NCBI GenBank assembly: GCA_023213395.1
Contig: CM041465.1
Coordinates: forward strand, 34,603,741-34,667,740
Source of the DNA: Cycas panzhihuaensis
Taxonomy: Eukaryota; Cycadophyta
Length of the DNA stretch: 64,000 nucleotides
Direction of reading: 5' to 3'
The position numbers and the translations under genes are program-made. Of the stretch, positions 20,511 to 31,877 are shown piece after piece (within the stretch, counting starts at the first letter, position 1; each line of letters starts with the position of its first letter). Under the pieces are notes generated by a model. It did no database searches. It had not been told where the DNA came from and worked only from the letters and a program-made list of their open reading frames with translations.

Positions 20511-22491
20511 TCTTATAGACATTTCATAATAAAAAATAGCATACTTCTCATGAGTATATTTTACTACATTAGTTTGGATTTCATTTTCACATTTATCTTT
20601 CTTTTTAATTATTAGTTTAGGGAACATTTGAAAAATACATGATAGGCATTTAACTTTTACCAAAGTTATTATATGAAAATTTATTCTAAAACAATGTTGA
20701 ATTTTTAATTTGAAAGGCTAGTGAGATGTTAAACATTGTACTGCTTTATAATAAGTTTGAAAGAAATTGGGGAAGATAGTAGGGACTTGAGAGGAGACAT
20801 GGTAGTGGTATGTGTGAGAGGAAGGAATCACCACAATTTGTGTATAATGCCACAATGAGACCATTGTTCCTCTGCTTATGGCATTAAACACAAGAAATTG
20901 TTCCTAAAGAAAAGTGACATTAAAAAAATATGATTTATGGTAATTATGAATTAATAATATCTTGTATTTTAATACATTTGCAACTACTAATGTGGAATTA
21001 TATTGTAGGTTGAATGTCGAAGGCAAATACTTCTTGAATACTTTGGTGAGACCTATAGTAGATCCAATTGCAAGAATGGGCCCACCCTTTTGATATTTGT
21101 CTTAATTACTCAAAGTGAATTTATAAATTAGGGCATTAATCTATTACTTATACGTAAGTCTATGTGTATGCACTTTAATTTATAGAAAATGTTAAATGGA
21201 ACAATTCATTTTTTCTCTAGTTGAATACTTATAAAAGAGGTATTTAAGGTTGGAGGAATTCTTATGAGAAATAAAGAAAGATGGCAAAAGGAATTGTATG
21301 ACCACAAATATTCTCATATTGTACATTAGTGGAAGTTAGAAAGATGAATCAAATCATTAGGCTTTGAAATGGCTATAATATATAAAAAGAAAAACAAGAT
21401 GTGATTGGGATTACTTCATCTCCACAACAACTATATTATTTCATATCCTAAAATGATTAATATTATGTCCAAGGTTATGGATTATTGTAGGGGATGTTGC
21501 CAATAGATAAAAAATAGCATAAACAAGCATAATATACATAATGTAAATAGTAATGAGAATAGGTGAAGAAAACAACACCTAATCCCTACCTCCACAAAAT
21601 ACGGTATTTACCTCTCAATTGCATTGCAATGTGGATGGGAAATTTAACAAGTATATGTGAATTTAACCATTATTATGGTTATTACCCAATTATTTTTCAT
21701 GATAAAAATGATTATGAAAACCTTATGAGGGTTATGGATCAAGGTGAGTAACACTAACTGCAACCAACACCACTATCTCAATAATAAAAGGATAACAAGT
21801 TGCCCAAACTTTTTTAAATCCAAGTTTTGCTAATTTTGCCTAATTCCTCTTAGTTTAGCATCATAATTAAGATGTTTCTTTACACAATTCAAAATTAATG
21901 ACCATTGAATAAGCCAATTATTTATATCAATAAATGCTTACTCATGGTCATCATACGGAAATTTATTAAGCATTTTCATAAAATATCAAATGGCCTAGAA
22001 TCTTGATGTATGACTAGCATGAAGCTAAGCATAGAGTTTTTGTGAAATGCATTTGCACAACATTCAAACTAATTTATAGAAATGCAAAACCAAAATTTTA
22101 GCCTATCCACCACTCTCATGACAAATGTTGGTTTACAAATATTATATTGTATTATGTTATGTTATGTTTTTTTATTAAAAAAGGTTCTTTATATATAAGA
22201 AATATTATAGGTATGGTATAACAAAAACAAAAAAGGAGAGAGGCCATCATCTTCTCCATTTTCTTGGATGTTACAAATAAAATGTCACCCCTATATGTAA
22301 ACACAAGAAACCAAAAATGCATAGTTATTGTATAGCTATGGGTGCACCACTTAAACAAAATCTAATAATAAACTTAGATGAGACTAATGAGCTTTAATAT
22401 ATTACTAGGAATCTTAGGGGGCATTCACCCTAGATCAACTAAACATAAAGATCTATGTAATTTTTGTTGCGTAATTTTCATATAATATTAT
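20511..22491. other. AT-rich spacer, no gene seen
   Basis: Two kilobases without a supportable gene. Short frames at 21563-21751 (+) and 22152-22358 (-) lack family features and have ordinary AT-rich composition. Confidence 0.5.
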
Positions 22492-22863
22492 TGTTGATCT
22501 ATAATTATATTAAACAAATCTCAAAACATGCATTGAATATATGAATCATAGTGATAATAATTACAGATTAATATTATTCACATGAAATGTCTAGAGTTTA
22601 CAAGTAATGAATATCACAAAATGTACTCTTTTTGAGGCAAGGTGTCCTCCCAAATAGTCTACAACTAGGAGTGTAGCTTCAAGAGCTCTAGTAATCTTCA
22701 CTCTAATCTGATAGCCCAAATGGCGATTAGGCCCCCTATATATAGGTGTAATAGAAGTTGGTCTTCAAGTTAATAAAGAGAGAATGTGATAAGAAGCTAA
22801 AGGCCAAACCTAATGTGGCTGAAAAAAGAGGAGAAGGAATTGGAATTTGGGGGAAATGCTACA
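22492..22863 (-). repeat. Probable 3' LTR of element E
   Basis: On the minus strand it starts TGTAGCATTTCCCCC right after a purine tract (AGGGGTGGGGGGGTAGGGC). Its far end is set only by a TG on the plus strand near 22492 and is uncertain. The start resembles that of F (TGTAACATTCC). Confidence 0.35.
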
Positions 22864-22919
22864 AGCCCTACCCCCCCACCCCTAACTTGAGAACATGATT
22901 TGCCCTCAAAGCATGGGGA

Positions 22920-23883
22920 GGTGTAAATGTTATTGGTAATATGCTTCTGATTCCTACATGACGTCTTCTTCATTGATGCCCATCCACTTGATTAGATATT
23001 TGCAAATCTCTTTGTAATGTAGTTGTTTGGTCCTAGTTGAGAGGATGCCTTATAGTTTCAAAGTCAATTTCCCTTCATTATCTAATATATAGAGTTCTAG
23101 AGGGGGGTTGTAGTTTGTCCTAATTTTGGATTAAGGCAAGAGACATGGAATATATTAAGCACCTTGATATTACATGGTAAATCAAGTGAGTGGATTACTT
23201 CTCCCACCTTGCCCAAGATCTAATATGGTTCAAAAAAATATGGTTGCAATTTAGGCTTCCTTGTTTATTTGAGGGTGGCTTGTTTGCAAGGTTGGAGCTT
23301 TAAAAATACCCAATCCCTTATCTTTGGATCATTTAGATCTGTGCAAATCAACCTGTTGTTTCATATGGTTTTTTGTTAAGTTAAGGTTGTCCTTAAGGAT
23401 TTGTATTATCTGGGCCATCTATTTCTATTGATTCTATATAGCCGATGTACGAGAGTTATTAACCCATGTGAGAAGATATAGGGGTTTATACCCATATAAA
23501 GTCTTGAAGGTGGTCATCTTTTTTTATACGTGATAGGTGGTATTATGCCATCGTTTACCCAAATATAACTACTTGTGTTAATGTTGTTTATTTGATGAAA
23601 ATTTTCAAAGATAGTCTTCTAAATATTTATTCACTACTATCTAGTTGTCTACTTATAGATGATATGTTGTGCTCATTGTGAGTTTGGTGTCCACTTGATG
23701 AAATGTTTCTTGTTAGAAATTTCTTAGAATTTTAGGGTTGTAGTCACTCACTATGAGCTTAGGAAAACCATGCAGTCAATGGATTTCCTTAACAAATAGG
23801 TCAATTATCTTGTTGGCCTTGACTATGGATTAAATATATCTAAAATGATTATATTTCACTAACCAATCTACCATGACAAAAAT
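22920..23883 (-). pseudogene. Integrase core to chromodomain, element E
   Basis: The minus strand encodes FVMVDWLVKYNHFRYI near 23870 (integrase core start) and SDYNPKILRNF near 23740, equivalent to the SDRDPKF segment around the second catalytic Asp. LNIFHVSCLNPKLG follows near 23130. KYLIKWMGINEEDVM near 22995-22950 matches the chromodomain consensus YLIKWKG...; the codon for the expected Trp is a stop. Chromodomains steer integration toward particular chromatin. Stops are frequent and the third catalytic residue (Glu) is not identifiable. Confidence 0.75.
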
Positions 23884-24481
23884 TGTAGCAACCTTAGCAA
23901 CTTATTTTAATTAATTGCTTCACAAACAAGTAAATTCACATAGTATACACTTGCAAGATACAAATCACAACAATAAAATAATATAAACTTATTGAAATTG
24001 TAGCGATAAATAATAAGTTATAAAAGTATAGTTTTCATACGAAAAATAAATGACAGAAATAGAAGATAAATTGAATAAGTACAATGTTACCAAAGGATCC
24101 TACACACTCAACTGAGAATAGATTCGTCTTCAAGGTAAGGAGTCCACAAAACAATCCAAAAGACCAAAAATATGGTAGTCCAAGACATAGTGAATGATGT
24201 TTAAAGGAGGGTCAAAATACTTCTTATAAAGATTGTTAGATGGCCTTTAAAGAAGCAGCCAAAAGGAGGTATAAAATTTGTCCAAAACGAAGATTAGAAG
24301 TCAATCAGAATACTCCTTAAAATATAAAAAGAAAAGTAAGATACGCATATATATATAAGTTGATTTTTCTGATCTTAATAAGTCATTCTTTCTACTTTTA
24401 ATAAGTCAATTCTTTTACTCAATTTTTCTACTCTTAAGGAAGGTTGACCAAACAACCTTCCAAGGTGTTTGGAATGCTGTA
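23884..24481 (-). repeat. 3' LTR of element F
   Basis: On the plus strand it starts TGTAGCAACCTTAGC and ends GGTGTTTGGAATGCTGTA, the partner of 29042-29579. It is about 60 bases longer than the partner, with an extra pyrimidine-rich run near 24380-24430 (TCATTCTTTCTACTTTTAAT). Confidence 0.85.
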
Positions 24482-24483
24482 AG

Positions 24484-24500
24484 TCCCTCCCCTTGAAAAC
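24484..24500 (-). promoter_or_regulatory. Polypurine tract, element F
   Basis: On the minus strand, CAAGGGGAGGGA lies immediately before the LTR start. Confidence 0.7.
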
Positions 24501-24539
24501 ATGTTTTGCCCTCAAAGCATGGCTAACTTAGAATGTTGT

Positions 24540-26000
24540 TAGATCCACTCCTCAAATTCCCAGGTTATGTTGTTGTTGTCACTTGGCTTCCATTTAAAGG
24601 GATATTACTTTATTTCTCTTAAACAAAACCTCCTAGTATGTGCTTGTAAGACACTATCTAGTTCAAGTGTAGGCTTACCTTCTTCATCTAATATGGGTAA
24701 GTTTGTCTGAGGTGTTATATCTTTTCCAAGATTTTGTTTGAGACAGAAGATGTGAATTGTGTTATGGGTGAAGCTTGTAGGAGGTAGTTCTAATTAATAA
24801 GCTACATCTCCTATTTTGGCCATTACTTTGTATGGCCCAAAACGTTTTGGTTGTAATTTGTGTCAACCTGAATATTTTAAGGTTATTTGCCTATGAGGTT
24901 AAAGTCGAAGAAAAACTCAATCTCTTAGCCTAAACTCAATCCCATAAAATTCTATTCTATGGAGGTTTGCTTATTTCATCTTGTTCTAGGCAATATATGG
25001 ATTATTCCAAAAAAGCTTAAGTGTTTGATGCATCTATTTTTATTGTTCTTGTACAACTTGGACTTTTGAGGTTTTTTACCACATTAGAATGGAGGGTGGT
25101 TTAAAACCATAAAAGAGCTTGAAATGGTATCATCTTTATTGTGGTATGATGGGTAGTATTGTACCACCATTTGGCTAAACAGAGATATTTATGCCATTGA
25201 TGTTGCCTATCAAAAGTAAAATTGTGTAGATAGCCTTCTAAACATTTATTAACGACTTTTGTTTGTCTAAGGGTGATAAGTTGTACTCATATTTAATTTT
25301 GTACCTATCATTTTAAATAATTCTTGCTAGAAATTACTTATGAATTTCAAGTCTCTAAAGTTGATAATTACTTTTGGGAAGTCGTGGAGACAATATATTT
25401 CTTTTATAGATATATCTGCTATTTAAGTAGTTTTAACTAATGTTTACATCCCTCAAAAGTGTGTATTTTATGAGGCAATCAACTACCATAAAGACGTAAT
25501 CTTTTTCTTCAAATTTTGGTAATTATATGATGAAGTCGATTGAGATTTCTTCCTACTTTTGATTTGGTATATGTACTGGCTGTAGTATATGTAGTGGTTG
25601 AAGTAACCTAAGGATTTTTAGGCTTTTGTTTCTATTACTTTGATAGGTATCACATTCAAAAATGAGTTTATGTATATTTTCTTTCATTACCTTCCAAGAA
25701 AAGTGTCTTGAATTTATTGGTACATTTTGTCAATCATGTGTATCCTCCACATGCGAAATAATGGGCTTCCTCTAGAATTTTTATTTTGATTCCTAGAATT
25801 GATTGCACTAATATTTTTCCTTTTCTCATAATTAGTCTCCCTTGTAGACTATATTGGGTATTATTCCCCCTTTTTATTTCCTATAATGCTTCCTAAGAGT
25901 GAGTGTCATTGATATATCCTTGGATTATTTTTTTAATCCATTCTGGCATTACTATCGTGATGCTCTATAGGGTAAGGGAGTTGCTTTTAGTATCTCCTGT
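24540..26000 (-). pseudogene. Integrase and chromodomain, element F
   Basis: On the minus strand the zinc domain is partly visible (NSRHFSWKVMKENIHKLIFEC near 25690-25630), then a core beginning FVMIDRLTKY (about 25505). The second catalytic region reads VIINFRDLKFISNF, where SDRD has become NFRD. The Glu region is lost among stops. The chromodomain survives at about 24615-24545 as REIK*YPFKWKPSDNNNITW followed by EFEEW, with one stop. It would target integration to heterochromatin. Confidence 0.75.
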
Positions 26001-27420
26001 TGGAATTTTGGATAAAATATCTGTGACGACATTTTCTTTGCCCTTTTTGTAGAGAATAGTAAAATCAAATGTTTGAAGTTTGCTTATCCACTTTTTGTTG
26101 TTCGTTAAAGAGTGACTTTTGGTTGAGGAAATATTTTAGGTTGTCATGATTTGTTTTCACTATGGACTTATTCCTAAGGAGATATTGACACCATTGATGT
26201 ATGGCATGCATGATGGCTAACATCTCCTTATCATATATAGATTTGAGTCATTCTCACTCATTAAACTTCTTACTTTTATATGCCAACGGTCTATCTTCGT
26301 GTAAAAATATTGCTTCTACTCCTATTCTGGGTACATCACATTTGATCATGAATGGATAGAAGAAGTCTAGAGTGGCTAACACTAGTGTGATGGTCATTAT
26401 AAATTTTAATCTTTGGAATGTTAACTTGGCATTTGGATTCCATATAAAGTCATCCTTCTTAGTTGAGATTGTTAGTGGTGCTACCATATATGTATACCCT
26501 TTGATAATTTGATGGAGGAATCTTGATACTCTTAGGAATTCTCATACCCTTGTTATGTTTTTTGGAGTTGGACAATCTATGATTGCTTGAACTATTTTTG
26601 GGTTGATATTTACTCCTTGTGTAATGATATGACCTAAATACTCCAATTCCATCTGTCCAAATGCATATTTATTTTTATTGGTGAAACATTATTTGTCTTG
26701 TAGTAGTTGTAAATTATCTAGATATGCTCTAAGTGTTTTTGCCAAAACTTGTAGATCAAAATATTATCAAAGAAAACCAATACAAATTTTCATAAATATG
26801 GCTTGAGTACCTAGTTTAAGGTGCTTTGGAATGTTGTAAGGGCATTTGTTAATCTAAAGGGCACAACTCAGAATTCAAATAGTCCTTCATGGATTCAGAA
26901 AGTTGTCTAATGAGTGTCCTCTACTTTTATTCAAATTTGATAATATTCAGACCATAGATCAATCTTTAAAAAATATCAAGCTCTATGTAACTCATCCAAT
27001 AAGTCAATTATTTGCGGAATTGGACACCCATTTTTTATGGTCAATTTATTGAAAACTTGATAATCTATGAACATTTGATAAGATCTATCTTCTTTTCAAA
27101 TGAGTATAATAGGTGATACGAATGGGCTAGTACTTGGAGTGATGGATTCGTATTACAATAGATGTTGCATAGTTTGTTCAATTTCCCTTTTAAAATGTAA
27201 TGGATGGAAATAAGGTCAAATGTTTACTGGGGTAGCTTTTGGAAGTAGTTTGATAAAATGTTCACAACCTCGACTTGGAGGTAATCCTTAGAGAGGTTCA
27301 TTAAATACCTAACTATATTGATTGATGATGGCTTAGACTTCTACAGGAACCTACTCTATGGTTAGTTCATAACAAGAGAGCATACAAAATATGGGGTTTT
27401 TCTACAATAACTTCTCCATT
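26001..27420 (-). pseudogene. Reverse transcriptase and RNase H, element F
   Basis: RT begins near 27190 with EIEQTMQHLL and continues SPFVSPIILI, FIDYQVFNKLTIKNGCPIPQ and LLDELHRA, standard gypsy RT blocks. The active site reads KFVLVFFDNILI (about 26790-26755) instead of FFDDILI, so the second Asp is Asn. The connection to RNase H is the open frame 26487-26254, with APLTISTKKDDFIWNPNAK and the Asp-bearing MIKCDVPRIGVEAIF. Numerous stops occur outside that frame. Confidence 0.8.
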
Positions 27421-27679
27421 CGTGGAAAGGTTACTAGCTTAATTGGTAGAGTATGAGGAGCCTGTAATTTATATTTTTTACCCTTCTAGTAAAAACATAT
27501 AAAACATGCTCTATAATTGGTGACAATGTTTTCCAAATTTTATATCCATTGAATTTCCAAAACAATGTTAACACCTCCAATGGGCATGACAAACATACAT
27601 GTAGTTGTAGTATAATCTACTATTTGTAAGGTTACCTTTTGGCAATAACCACTGCATGACATAGTCCTTCCATTGGTAA

Positions 27680-27900
27680 TTATTACTTTAAAAACATTGA
27701 GTGGTTGGATCTAAAGTTCTAACTTATCTACTATCAATTTATTTATGAAGTTATGGGTACTCCCACTATCTACCAAAATTAGAACTTTTCAATTTTTAAT
27801 CAAACCTATGAATTATCGCATCTAAGGAATGTAGGCCTCTCTAGTGATGGCTTGTAAAGATATTTGTATGTTGCTTGAATCAGTATTCAATAAATCATTG
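27680..27900 (-). pseudogene. Aspartic protease, element F
   Basis: ILVDSGSTHNFINKLIVDK on the minus strand near 27783-27727 is the gypsy protease active site with intact D-S-G. The flanks are stop-rich. Confidence 0.8.
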
Positions 27901-27949
27901 GTATCAGCTTCATTTTCTTCAGTTATAGTTGCCTCATTGGGTTCTTCCT

Positions 27950-29000
27950 TTTCTTGCTCATTTAGTATATTATCCTTATCATTACTTATCATAAACATCT
28001 TCTTAGTAGGACATATATGACCAAGATTCCACTTTTCTTTGTAATGGAAACATGTATTATTCTTAATATGTTTGGCTTGAGTTAAGTGCTCTTCAATTTT
28101 CTCTGATATAGGTGCCCCTACTTTTGTTCCAGAGTGTGCCCAATTTGGTTGGAATTATTAGCTTGGTTGTTTAGGTGGTTCGTTATGATGGACAAAATTC
28201 TACCTACCTTCTCTAAACTCTTTCAATATTTTAGCCATATTGAATGACATCACTTACGTAGGCAACATCTATTATTTTCATATGGTATTTGATGTTTCCT
28301 TTGAGTCCTATAATGTACACTTCAGTAAGTTGTTCTTCATCAAATTCTTTCTCTACCAAGTTGTATAATGATTGGAATTGCTTCATGTACCCTTGGGCAG
28401 ATCCTATTTACTACAATCTCAAGAGTTAAGCAAAGTAATCAATATTCCAAGTATCTTCGCACTTCTCAATGATGCATGCCTTTAAAAGAGACTAATTAAA
28501 ATGCCTTATTCCTTTGTAGAATCTATGCCACTAATGGTACCATTTTAGGGCCTTCCCATAAAGATGAAGGGATATGATCATTAGTTTTTCCTTAATTAAC
28601 ATGGAGGTTTCTCAGAAGTAAATTTCCATTTGTAAGATCCAACTACATATATCTTTGGATCTTTCAGGATCAAAATTTTTGAGGAATTTGGTTTCCTTGA
28701 GACCTAAGTCGGCTTGGTCATATTGGTCCAATTCTTCTTTCTAAGAGATTTATCCTTATTCTTGACTTCTAGATGGTCCTATATCTCTTCTTCATTTTCT
28801 TCCCTTATCATTTGAGAATAGGTTTGCAAGTTTTTTTACCTCCTTAATCTATGCTAAGTCATTACTCATTGAGTCGACTCATCTAGATATATCCTCTAGT
28901 GTTTCTGATGGTCGATTCACTATTTTGTCTGTTAAAAGGGTCCTTCTAGATTTTAGTTTCTTTTTAAGGAGAAAAGTTTATCTCAATTCCCTTCTAAGAA
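27950..29000 (-). pseudogene. gag: Gag of a chromovirus, element F
   Basis: The knuckle CFHYKEKWNLGHIC lies near 28050-28010 on the minus strand; Tyr replaces the second Cys of the chromovirus-type consensus. Upstream sense-strand segments (VKKLANLFSNDK near 28840, DSMSNDLA near 28870) correspond to the N-terminal coiled-coil region. The matrix/capsid core lies between but is heavily interrupted. Confidence 0.65.
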
Positions 29001-29023
29001 CTTTATTTGAACCCCCATCGAAA

Positions 29024-29041
29024 TGATGCTCTAATACCACT
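29024..29041 (-). promoter_or_regulatory. Primer-binding site, element F
   Basis: On the minus strand the LTR ends GCTACA and is followed after two bases by TGGTATTAGAGCAT, a one-mismatch match to the initiator-Met tRNA complement. Confidence 0.8.
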
Positions 29042-29579
29042 TGTAGCAACCTTACCAACTTATTTCAATTAATTGCTCTATAAATAGATAAATTCACACA
29101 ATATACACTTGCAAGGTAAAAATTGCAGTAATAAAATAATATAAACATACTAAAATTGCAGGAATAAATAATAATATAACTTATAGGAGTACAACTTCTA
29201 TATAAAAAATGAATGATATAAATAGAGCATAAATTGAATAGGTATAATATTACCAAAAGTTTCTACAAACTCAACTGAGAATGGATCCCTCTTCAAGGTA
29301 ATGATCCCTCCACAAAACAATTGAAAAGGTCAAAAATGTGTCAATCCAAGATGTAGTGAATAATGCCTAAATGGTGGATGAAATACTCCTTATATAGGCA
29401 ACTAAATGACCTTTAAAGAAATTAGCTAGAATAAGGCATAAAACCTACCCAAAAGAAAGATTAAAAAATCGATCAAAATATTCCTTAAAATAGAAAAGGA
29501 AAAGCAATATATATAAGTTGGTTTTTTGCTCTTAAGGAATGTCAACCAAATAACCTTCCAGGGTGTTTGGAATGTTACA
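29042..29579 (-). repeat. 5' LTR of element F
   Basis: On the plus strand it starts TGTAGCAACCTTACCAAC and ends GGAATGTTACA, the partner of 23884-24481. Confidence 0.85.
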
Positions 29580-29584
29580 ACAAT

Positions 29585-30485
29585 TGAGCCTTTTCCTTCA
29601 ACTTGGGAAGGCCTATAATAAAGTTCATTGAAATCTCTTTTCAGTTCTTATTTAGTATGTGTAAGACTTAAAGTAGTCCCAAACTTTTGATATCTTCCCT
29701 TCTATTTATCTAGCAAACATCACATTCTAATATAAATTTATAGGTATTTTCTTCATTCCCTTCTAGAAAAAAGTATTATGAGTTTGTCGATAGGTTTTGT
29801 TGATGCCTACATGTCTTAACAGTGGTGTTGTGTGTGCCTTCTAAAGGATCTTATTCTTGAGTGATGATGTATGAGGGATAAAGATCTTCTTATGGTATAA
29901 TATTAGATAAATTTTCAACTCATATTTTGTCTGTGTCTCATCTTGGATTTTTTGTAGTATCTATTGAGATACTAGATCTTATACGTACTCTTATGTAAAG
30001 TCTTGCATCCAATTGGGAGTGGCTACAAAAACTACTTAGGAGATGGCTTTTTTTGGAATCTTAGACAATGAGTCTACCACTACATTCTCCTTCCCTTTCT
30101 TGTATATAATATCAAAATCAAACAATTATAACTTTCTTACTCATTTTTTATTTTTGTTTGATAACAATTTTTTATTTAGAAAATATTTAAGGTTCTTATA
30201 ACCTGCTTTTACTAAGAACTTGTTTCCTAACAAATACTAGTGCCATTATTGGATGGCATCCATGAGTTGTAAATATGTTTTAGATAATCCCTTGAGTTTA
30301 GTTCATGACTCTTATAGGCTATAGGTCAGTTGTTCAAAAGGAGAATTGCTCCCGACGCAAATCTTGAAGCATCACATTCCAACACAAATGGCTTGCTAAA
30401 ATTTGTTGTGGCTAAAACAAGAGTATTTATCATGCCTTTTTTAATTTCTTGGAAAGTCTCTTTTGTTGTTTTGTAGCATAAGAAT
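29585..30485 (-). pseudogene. RNase H and integrase zinc domain, element E
   Basis: Reading down from 30485: the end of RT and RNase H with an FVLECDASRF-like catalytic region (about 30390) and FLVKAGYKNLKYFLNKKL (about 30205-30150). DFDIIYKKGKENVVVDSLS (about 30110-30060) is the conserved RNase H end. The integrase zinc domain follows (HTTPLLRHVGINKTYRQ near 29840). F is inserted shortly after. Upstream coding sequence is missing. Confidence 0.75.
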
Positions 30486-30739
30486 GCTTTCTTTTATAGA
30501 AATTCAAAACTAACATGGAGAAAACATAAATACATGGATTAAGTTATTCACTTAATAAAATTTAATTTCACAAAATAAAAATAATTTCATTCCATTAATT
30601 TCTCTCATTCATTTTTACAATGCATAATGTGTGCTTTCAAATAAACCTAAATAGAGTATTAATCCTATAAATCATCGATACATATGAGATCGAAAATGTA
30701 ACCCCCAATGACTTACCAAGTCATATAACATTAAAAAAC
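30486..30739. other. AT-rich junction, no gene seen
   Basis: Between the truncated end of E and an LTR-like fragment. No coding or repeat structure is recognised. Confidence 0.45.
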
Positions 30740-30945
30740 TAATGTTGAAATAGCTTGTTTCACACTTCACGAGGCAAAGTGGTAATGCATATTTATGAAA
30801 TTAATTTTATTATGATGTTAGTATTTCGTAGTGGATTCCACACATAACCAAGTTGTGTATTATAAATAAACACTCAATGCATCATATAAAAATAATTAAT
30901 GTAATAAGGTTTTGAGATAAATATCCCTAACTCACTGTCAAAAAG
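30740..30945 (+). repeat. LTR-like fragment related to element C
   Basis: GTGGATTCCACACATAACC, TGTGTATTATAAATA and CATCATAT in series correspond to blocks of the C LTR (GTGGGTTCCACTCTCACT, ATGTATTGTAAATACACAA, TATCATATTATA) in the same order and spacing. It may be a solo LTR of that family. It also truncates element I at about 30945. The ends are not defined. Confidence 0.35.
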
Positions 30946-30946
30946 A

Positions 30947-31877
30947 CTATATGGAAGATCTTGAAAAGCCTAATAAGACAAAAGAACACGAGGACTTTCC
31001 CTCTTCTTGAATGGTTTCAACTAATGGGATATATTCTTGTATAGGCTTGTTTTTATGTTTGATTATTTTAAGCTCTCCCTTATGAACAAACTTGAGTTCG
31101 TCAAATGATGAAGAATAGACTGTCAACATTTGACTGATCCAAGGTTTGCTTAGAAGCATATTAAACTCAAGATTGAAGTCAATGATGGTGACTTCGGCCA
31201 TAATAGTCATACCTGCTAAAGTAAGAAGGAAAGTGACTTTACCAATTAGAGTTTTTTAATTCATATCATAGCCTTGACAATCCTAATTGACCAACTTTAA
31301 AGATAAAATTTCAAGATCCTCTAAGAGGTGCAAGGGGATGACATTAACAGAGGAACCTTCATCTACTATGCACCTCTTAATTTTGATATAATATTTTTAT
31401 GATTTCAGTGTAGAAGGGAGTGTTCTCATTATTATTTTATTTGTCTTCACTAGGCAATAGGGTAGGATCTAAGACCAAGTTAGGTTTCTAGGTGAACTGA
31501 GTCTAGGGGCTTCTATGGTATCTAAAAGAACTTGCCTTTGATCAGGGCAACTTTTCAAGGGATCCATAATCAAGATTTCAGCAAGAATAGTCTATAGCTC
31601 TTTTACTAGTAAGAAAGAGCCTTCCTTAGTGAACAATGGTATAGACCTAAAGTGAATAGGTTTGATTGGCAACTAAGGAGGTGGGTCTAAGCACTTATCT
31701 TTAGATAGAGTGTCCAGGCCATGGGGTTTGGTTGAGGTAGAGGCTTTGTAAGCTTATGCCATATCAATAGTAATTTTGGGCTCTTCCCCTTTTGTGGGTG
31801 GCTTGTTTTAAGGATATATCTTTCTAGGGTCATGTCTTAGGAGGAGAGCTTTTAGGCAGAGATTCAGACTTGAAGTT
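30947..31877 (-). pseudogene. Protease region of gypsy element I
   Basis: The minus strand carries CIVDEGSSVNVIPLHLLEDL near 31372-31310, a gypsy protease active site of the D-x-G-S-S-V-N type used by Tat/Athila-like elements. A clean 87-codon frame follows at 31210-30947 with IIDFNLEFNMLLSKPWISQM and SSSFDELKFVHKGELKI, the standard protease-RT linker. The frame joins exactly with the gag part at 61470 once element G and one copy of its duplication are removed (..DHDSLD + FKSESL..). RT and everything after it are missing. Confidence 0.8.

Larger units (their letters stand above)
23884..29579 (-). mobile_element. Chromovirus (Ty3/gypsy) element F, nested in E
   Basis: Long LTRs at 23884-24481 and 29042-29579 flank a minus-strand gag, protease, RT, RNase H, integrase and chromodomain, about 5.7 kb in total. 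The target duplication is AAAAT (23879-23883) versus ACAAT (29580-29584), one change. The primer site is initiator-Met-like and the polypurine tract AAGGGGAGGGA. Gag has the chromovirus-style knuckle. Every gene has stops, and the RT active site carries Asp to Asn. Confidence 0.85.
22492..30485 (-). mobile_element. Truncated chromovirus (Ty3/gypsy) element E
   Basis: Read on the minus strand it carries the end of RT/RNase H (30485 downward), integrase (29.8 kb, then 23883-23100 after the F insertion), a chromodomain and a purine tract. A probable 3' LTR ends the element. Gag, protease and most of RT are missing beyond 30485. Element F (23884-29579) is inserted in the integrase gene. Integrase-before-chromodomain order after RNase H identifies a plant chromovirus. 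Many stops are present. Confidence 0.7.

Noticed and set aside
21563-21751. 62-codon plus frame in the spacer as a possible small host gene
   Set aside because: No recognisable domain, conserved partner or supporting signals; length expected by chance.
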